Source: Hymenobacter artigasi
GTDB lineage: Bacteria > Bacteroidota > Bacteroidia > Cytophagales > Hymenobacteraceae
DNA length: 64,000 nucleotides
Reading direction: 5' to 3'
NCBI RefSeq assembly: GCF_012275535.1
Contig: NZ_JAAVTK010000006.1
Coordinates: 124,001 to 188,000 of the forward strand
Numbering within the stretch: position 1 is the first letter of the stretch; every line of letters starts with the position of its first letter. The notes below the pieces were generated by a model. That model saw nothing but the letters and a program-made list of their open reading frames with translations, had not been told where the DNA came from and did no database searches. Shown here piece after piece: positions 60,050-64,000 of this stretch. The translations under genes were made by a program, and so were the position numbers.

Positions 60050-61120
60050 ATGCTTCATCTCCGCTTTTCGCAGCGCGCGTTGCGCTTTAGTTTTTCAGCC
60101 CGCACTTCGCGGGGTGCTCTGGCCGAACATGTGGCCTGGTACCTGCACCTCACTGATGATGCCCGGCCGGGCGTAGAAGGCCTTGGCGAAGCGGCTCCCT
60201 TGGCCGGCCTCAGCCCCGACTACGGCCCTGGCTTCGCCACCGCCATCACCGATTTATGCCACCGCTTCAATGCCGGGGCATTGGCTGCTTTCACGGCGGC
60301 CGATGCTCCGGCTTTTGTTGGTTCGGGGCTGCCGGCGCTCACGTTTGCGCTCGAAACCGCCGCGCTCGACCTGGCCCGGGGCGGCCAGCACCAACTCTAT
60401 TCCAATGCTTTCAGTCGGGGTGAGGCGGCGCTGCCCATCAACGGCCTGGTGTGGATGGGCGACGCGGCCTTCATGCGGGAGCAAATTCAACAGAAGCTGG
60501 CGGCGGGCTACTCCTGCCTGAAACTCAAAATCGGGGGCTTGGACTTTGCCACCGAGCTGGGCCTACTGGCCGAAATAAGAGCTGTAGCGCCGCCCGAGCG
60601 CCTCACGCTGCGCGTGGATGCCAACGGGGCTTTCGCGCCGGCTGAGGCGCTGGGCAAGCTGACCCAGCTGGCGGCGTTTGCTATCCATTCCATCGAGCAG
60701 CCCATTGCGGCGGGGCAACCGGCCGAGCTGGCCGAGCTGTGCCGCACCTCCCCCATTCCCATTGCCCTCGATGAGGAACTGATTGGCGTGACCGACCCCG
60801 CGCAGCAGGCGGCCCTGCTCGATGCCGTTCGGCCCGCCTACATTGTGCTCAAGCCCACGCTGCTGGGCGGCCACGCCGCCACCCGCCACTGGATTGCCCT
60901 GGCCGAGGCACGCAGCATCGGCTGGTGGATTACTTCGGCCCTGGAATCCAACGTAGGCCTGAACGCCGTGGCCCAGCTCACGGGCGAGTACGACGTGAGG
61001 GATTTCGCCCAGGGACTGGGCACGGGACAGCTCTATCACAATAACTTAGCTGCGCCGCTGCACATCAGCAACGGGATGCTGCGCTACGCTCCCACTGAGG
61101 CCTGGGAAGCGCCCGAATAG
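60050..61120 (+). CDS. menC: o-Succinylbenzoate synthase (enolase superfamily)
   Basis: 356-residue enolase-superfamily enzyme, most likely o-succinylbenzoate synthase of the menaquinone pathway. Catalytic residues: Lys158 and Lys160 in LKLKIG, metal ligands Asp190, Glu216 and Asp241 (RVDANGAF, IEQPIA, DEELIG), and Lys268 in VLKPTLLGG. The block TSALESNVGLNAVAQLTGEY and the tail GTGQLYHNN resemble MenC of Bacteroidota better than dipeptide epimerases, though an epimerase is the main alternative. Other men genes are not adjacent. A CATCTTTG box 4 nt before the ATG supports the 60050 start. Confidence 0.82.
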   Translation: MLHLRFSQRALRFSFSARTSRGALAEHVAWYLHLTDDARPGVEGLGEAAPLAGLSPDYGPGFATAITDLCHRFNAGALAAFTAADAPAFVGSGLPALTFALETAALDLARGGQHQLYSNAFSRGEAALPINGLVWMGDAAFMREQIQQKLAAGYSCLKLKIGGLDFATELGLLAEIRAVAPPERLTLRVDANGAFAPAEALGKLTQLAAFAIHSIEQPIAAGQPAELAELCRTSPIPIALDEELIGVTDPAQQAALLDAVRPAYIVLKPTLLGGHAATRHWIALAEARSIGWWITSALESNVGLNAVAQLTGEYDVRDFAQGLGTGQLYHNNLAAPLHISNGMLRYAPTEAWEAPE

Positions 61121-61162
61121 ACGCCAGTGAGGGGGCGACGCCCCGGTACCGGAGTATTGAAG

Positions 61163-61401
61163 TTACTGGTTTCTCGTTGCTGGTTGGTGATTTGCAATTG
61201 AAGCTGTTTAGCAAATCGGGTTGCGCCGGTCCGACCGCCTTAGGCGGTCCGACCGGTTGTCGTTGGCATCGGCTCAACAAGCCCTGGTGCCGTTCTCGCG
61301 GCAACCGGTCAGACCGCCTAGGGCGGTCGGACCGGCGCAACGACTTTGGGCTGACTTTCCAAACAGCTTCATTGCTATTTAACCAGCAATGAAAAATTAA
61401 A
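61163..61401. repeat. Degenerate long inverted repeat (copy K) around a CCGGTC/GACCG repeat
   Basis: Outer arms about 61163-61210 and 61365-61401 share GCTGGTT units and a stretch matching about 35 nt with several mismatches (GCAATTGAAGCTGTTT against its partner). Left-arm units ACTGGTT, TCTCGTT, GCTGGTT and GGTGATT follow a 7-nt period. A different repeat is nested inside at 61220-61341. Confidence 0.6.
61220..61341. repeat. CCGGTC/GACCG inverted repeat, copy 2
   Basis: 40-nt arms (61220-61259 and 61302-61341) with two mismatches, beginning GTTGCGCCGGTCCGACCGCC. Each arm is itself nearly palindromic. Loop 42 nt. Same core as the copy near 55565. Confidence 0.85.
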
Positions 61402-61504
61402 ACTTCTGCTTGAGAAGCAAGGTTTCCGCACCAAAAATTGCCGACTGCTTTTGACCGGTTTGGAGAAGAAATCAATAACGGATGGTGTACGGGTAGATTT
61501 TATG

Positions 61505-61577
61505 CCAGGTTGCTGGTTAGTTCTCGTCCTAAAAAACGGCTCAACAGCATTCAACCAGAAACCAGCGACGAGAAGCC
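61505..61577. repeat. Second degenerate heptamer-type pair with GCTGGTT units
   Basis: Stretches 61505-61530 and 61550-61577 carry GCTGGTT and TCTCGTC units in opposite orientation, but the unit order differs between the arms. With 61163-61401 it accounts for most of the 556-bp gap 61121-61676; nothing else is supported there. Confidence 0.45.
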
Positions 61578-61676
61578 CGCGACAAAAACACCAGCCGCAG
61601 CAGGCATTGCGTGACAACTGTTAATAATGGCGTGTCTTTTCGCTTTATTTACCCGTCTGCTTGAGTCGTCCCGATT

Positions 61677-62942
61677 ATGCGTAGCCCGCACTTGGTGTAT
61701 TTGCTGGTTGTCTGGGTCCTTTGCCGGGGGCTGAGTTTGCCCGTTTGCGCTCAGCCAACGCTGCCACCCGGTCCCTTCGCCTTCATCCGCCCCAACACCC
61801 ACCAGACCACGCTCAACTTTCAGGTGCAGCGTAACTTACTAGTGGTGAAGCTGCGCCTGAACGGGGCCGGGCCCTTCAATTTTCTGCTCGATTCCGGCGT
61901 GGGCACGTCCATCATCACGTCGCCGCAACTGGCCGACTCGCTGCGCCTGCGCCGGGGGCAGTATTTCCGGGTGGTGGGCATGGGCGGCGCCGATACCGGC
62001 CTGCTCGCCTACCAAACCGACAGCGTGCGCGTGGAGGTGCCGGGCGCGGTGGCCCGGCACATGAGCTGGCTGGTAATGTCGGACGATGTACTCAACCTGT
62101 CGGGCTACGTGGGGCTGCCCATCAGCGGGATTCTGGGCTCTGAGCTGTTTCGCAGCTTCGTGGTCACCATTCATTCGGACCTGTCTTCCCTGGAGCTTAC
62201 CGACCCGGCCACCTACCGCACGCCGCGCGGCAAGCGCTGGTCGAGCCTGCCGCTCTCGCTGGAAAATAACAAGGCCTACGTCACCTTGCCCGTGCAGCTC
62301 AACGACTCGCTCACGATGCCGCTCAAGCTGGTGCTCGATACCGGAGCCAGCCACGCCCTGTCGCTGGAGCTAGACTCGGACGCGCGCATGGCGGCCCCCG
62401 TCCGCCGCCTGCCGGCTGAGCTGGGCCGGGGGCTGTCGGGCACGGTGCGGGGCTTTCTGGGGCGGGTGCCCATCCTGCACCTGGGCCGCTACACCATGCA
62501 CTCGGTGCTCACCTCCTTCCCCGATGCCGGCGATGTGCACCGGCGCATCGACGTGCCCCGCAACGGCAACGTGGGCTACGAGCTGCTGAAACGGTTTTCC
62601 CTGGTTATCGACTATCCGCACCGCCGGCTGCTGCTCCGCCCCAACACCAAGTTTCGGGAGCCGTTCGAGCACGATATGTCCGGCATCGACCTGCTGGCTA
62701 CCGGCGAGAGCTACCACCGGTTTCTGGTGCTGCGGGTCGTGCCCGACTCACCGGCCGCCATTGCTGGCGTCGAGGCCGATGAAGAATTGCTCAGTATCAA
62801 CTTCCTGCCAGTGAATACTTTTTCACTGACGCAGCTCGACCGCATGCTGCACTCTGAAGACGGCCGCGTGCTCCTGCTCGTGCTGCGCCGGCCCGACGGC
62901 AACCTCCACACCGCCACCCTGCGCCTCAAACGCCAAATCTGA
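61677..62942 (+). CDS. Exported aspartyl protease-like protein with PDZ domain
   Basis: 421 residues: signal peptide (LVYLLVVWVLCRGLSLPVCA), two retropepsin-like lobes with DSGVGTS (about residue 70) and DTGASH (about residue 221) as the active-site aspartates, and a C-terminal PDZ domain (VVPDSPAAIAGVEADEELLS). It resembles the bacterial clan AA, PDZ-containing periplasmic proteases. The first motif has Val in place of the usual Thr/Ala, so activity is likely but not certain. Confidence 0.88.
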   Translation: MRSPHLVYLLVVWVLCRGLSLPVCAQPTLPPGPFAFIRPNTHQTTLNFQVQRNLLVVKLRLNGAGPFNFLLDSGVGTSIITSPQLADSLRLRRGQYFRVVGMGGADTGLLAYQTDSVRVEVPGAVARHMSWLVMSDDVLNLSGYVGLPISGILGSELFRSFVVTIHSDLSSLELTDPATYRTPRGKRWSSLPLSLENNKAYVTLPVQLNDSLTMPLKLVLDTGASHALSLELDSDARMAAPVRRLPAELGRGLSGTVRGFLGRVPILHLGRYTMHSVLTSFPDAGDVHRRIDVPRNGNVGYELLKRFSLVIDYPHRRLLLRPNTKFREPFEHDMSGIDLLATGESYHRFLVLRVVPDSPAAIAGVEADEELLSINFLPVNTFSLTQLDRMLHSEDGRVLLLVLRRPDGNLHTATLRLKRQI

Positions 62943-63001
62943 CGCCCCGGCTTGCGGGCCGGCGGGCTACCTTCGTGCCTCCATTCTCCCCTATTCTCAT
63001 T

Positions 63002-63379
63002 ATGACAGCTCGACTTTTAATTCAGCTGGCCGCCCTGTTCGGCGGTCTGGGCGTGGCCATCGGGGCCTTCGGAGCGCACGCTCTACACGACATGCTGGTG
63101 AAGGCCGGCCGCGCCGATACCTTCGAAACCGCCGTGCGCTACCAGTTTTACCACGCCCTGGCGGCCCTGGCCATTGGGGTGCTCTGGGCCACCCGCCCCG
63201 AGCTGCGCAGCCTGGGCACCACGGGCGCGCTTTGGCTGGGCGGCATCGTGGTATTCAGCGGCTCGCTCTACGCCCTGTGCTTCACGGGCGTAACCAAGCT
63301 GGGCGCGGTGGCTCCCATTGGCGGGCTGCTGTTCCTGGCCGGCTGGGTGAGCCTGGCGCTGGCCGTGCGCGAGCTGTAG
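63002..63379 (+). CDS. DUF423-family membrane protein
   Basis: 125-residue inner-membrane protein with four hydrophobic helices, family opening GGLGVAIGAFGAHALHDML, and conserved YQFYHALAALAIGVLW and LYALCFTGVTKLGAVAPIGG. Function unknown. Start at 63002; the GTG at 62975 would add a non-family extension. Confidence 0.9.
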   Translation: MTARLLIQLAALFGGLGVAIGAFGAHALHDMLVKAGRADTFETAVRYQFYHALAALAIGVLWATRPELRSLGTTGALWLGGIVVFSGSLYALCFTGVTKLGAVAPIGGLLFLAGWVSLALAVREL

Positions 63380-63451
63380 GTTTGAAGCCGGGTGGTGCAA
63401 CGACCGAAAATTCGTCGTAGCATTCCGCTTTAAACCATTTGTTAGGAAGCC

Positions 63452-63484
63452 AAAAAGGCCGTCTGCTTGCGCAGCCGGCCTTTT
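63452..63484. terminator. Shared terminator between convergent DUF423 and DUF1573 genes
   Basis: AAAAGGCCG ... CGGCCTTTT hairpin with A and T tracts on the two sides, usable in both directions. Confidence 0.82.
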
Positions 63485-63515
63485 ATATTATAGGTTTTCA
63501 GTCGCTACCGAAAGC

Positions 63516-64000
63516 TTATTTCACTTTGGTTTTCAGCTTGGTGTCGCCCGACTTTTCCTTCACCTTCTTGCCGTTGTCTTTCATGGTGGCCATCGGCGTG
63601 GTGTCGGTCACAGTCATGCTCGGCGTGGCGTTGGCGGCGGCCGTCGAGGCCTCTTTTACCTCCCCAACCAGCGAAACGGTAGCGCTGCCAGCGGCGGCGT
63701 TCGACTCAATGGTCAGCACTTTGTTCTGCATGCCCATTTTGCCGGTCGAGTTGAAGTGGGCGGCGATGGTACCGGTTTTGCCGGGCGCAACCGGTGCTTT
63801 GGTCCACTCCGGGGTGGTGCAGCCGCAGCTCACGCCAATGTTGGAGATAACGAGGGGCGCCGTGCCCGTGTTCTTGAACTTGAACGTGTGGTCGACGGTA
63901 CCACCCTGCACCACGGAACCGAAGTCGTATTTCACTTCTTCGAACGTGATGGCGGGGCCGGCGGTGGTGGCGGCCTTAGCGGCCGGAGCCTGGGCCTGCG
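63516..64000 (-). CDS. DUF1573-domain exported protein (N-terminus outside window)
   Basis: Partial at the right edge; the frame stays open to position 64000. The visible part has a DUF1573 immunoglobulin-like domain with TFKFKNTGTAPLVISNIGVS followed by CGCTTPEW, then a basic, Thr/Lys-rich C-terminal tail (KDNGKKVKEKSGDTKLKTK). The domain is common in exported Bacteroidota proteins. The true start and signal peptide lie beyond the window. A GTG at 63935 should not be used as the start, since family sequence (ITFEEVKYDFGSV) runs through it. Confidence 0.88.
   Translation of the reverse strand, partial: QAQAPAAKAATTAGPAITFEEVKYDFGSVVQGGTVDHTFKFKNTGTAPLVISNIGVSCGCTTPEWTKAPVAPGKTGTIAAHFNSTGKMGMQNKVLTIESNAAAGSATVSLVGEVKEASTAAANATPSMTVTDTTPMATMKDNGKKVKEKSGDTKLKTKVK

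Noticed and set aside
60050..61120. Dipeptide epimerase call
   Set aside because: Same superfamily and motifs, but the SALESNVGLNAVAQ and GTGQLYHNN blocks fit MenC better; kept as the alternative.

Overview
The window looks like chromosomal DNA of an aerobic Bacteroidota, most likely a Cytophagales member close to Hymenobacter (an inference, not a database result). The sequence is GC-rich. It encodes a SusC-type receptor, proteins with type IX secretion (T9SS) sorting tails, a TonB receptor paired with a DUF4249 lipoprotein, DUF4296 and DUF1573 proteins, and promoters of the Bacteroidota TAnnTTTG type. No rRNA, tRNA, CRISPR array, transposase, integrase or phage gene was seen.

Layout. 1-5.3 kb: a SusC-like receptor (cut by the left edge) and a T9SS-secreted IPT/TIG protein. 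5.4-12.7 kb: murI, a small protein, then a tesA-like esterase divergent from an ABC ATPase and its FtsX-type permease (the E. coli tesA/ybbA/ybbP arrangement), interrupted by an opposite-strand OmpA lipoprotein gene. 13.4-17.6 kb: a 1375-residue glycine-rich surface protein. 17.8-28.6 kb: S9 peptidase, SulP transporter, amidohydrolase, Fic protein, lipoprotein and ABC-F ATPase. 28.8-37 kb: small envelope proteins, 4-hydroxyphenylpyruvate dioxygenase, a secreted beta-propeller-like protein, a phosphohexomutase and an outer-membrane barrel protein. 37-46 kb: TonB receptor/DUF4249 pair, a large unknown envelope protein, a UbiB kinase and a phasin/histone-like protein. 45.9-52.5 kb: lipase, four-helix-bundle (S23) protein, acyltransferase, YggS and a Bat (aerotolerance-type) operon. 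52.6-59.5 kb: CsaA, a DUF922 protease, MATE pump, and an egtB-egtD-aminotransferase operon for ergothioneine. 59.5-64 kb: a KGG stress protein, menC, a PDZ aspartyl protease, DUF423 and DUF1573 proteins.

The most unusual content is between the genes. At least ten loci carry inverted repeats whose arms are built from about four 7-nt (once 8-nt) units. Arms match within a locus but differ in sequence between loci, and they sit exactly on gene edges, often supplying the start or stop codon. One copy (46892-47350) encloses a complete S23-type four-helix-bundle gene. The others lack a gene and look like non-autonomous relatives. One lies in frame inside egtB and is translated. Three of these elements punctuate the ergothioneine operon.

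At least five further families of long, nearly perfect inverted repeats occupy other intergenic gaps. One 312-bp gap holds three nested, and one 40-bp perfect repeat supplies the apparent start of a Bat protein. Several genes also have a TAnnTTTG-like box only 4-6 nt before the start codon, suggesting leaderless transcripts. All readings are by eye; starts moved from the longest frame are explained in each entry.
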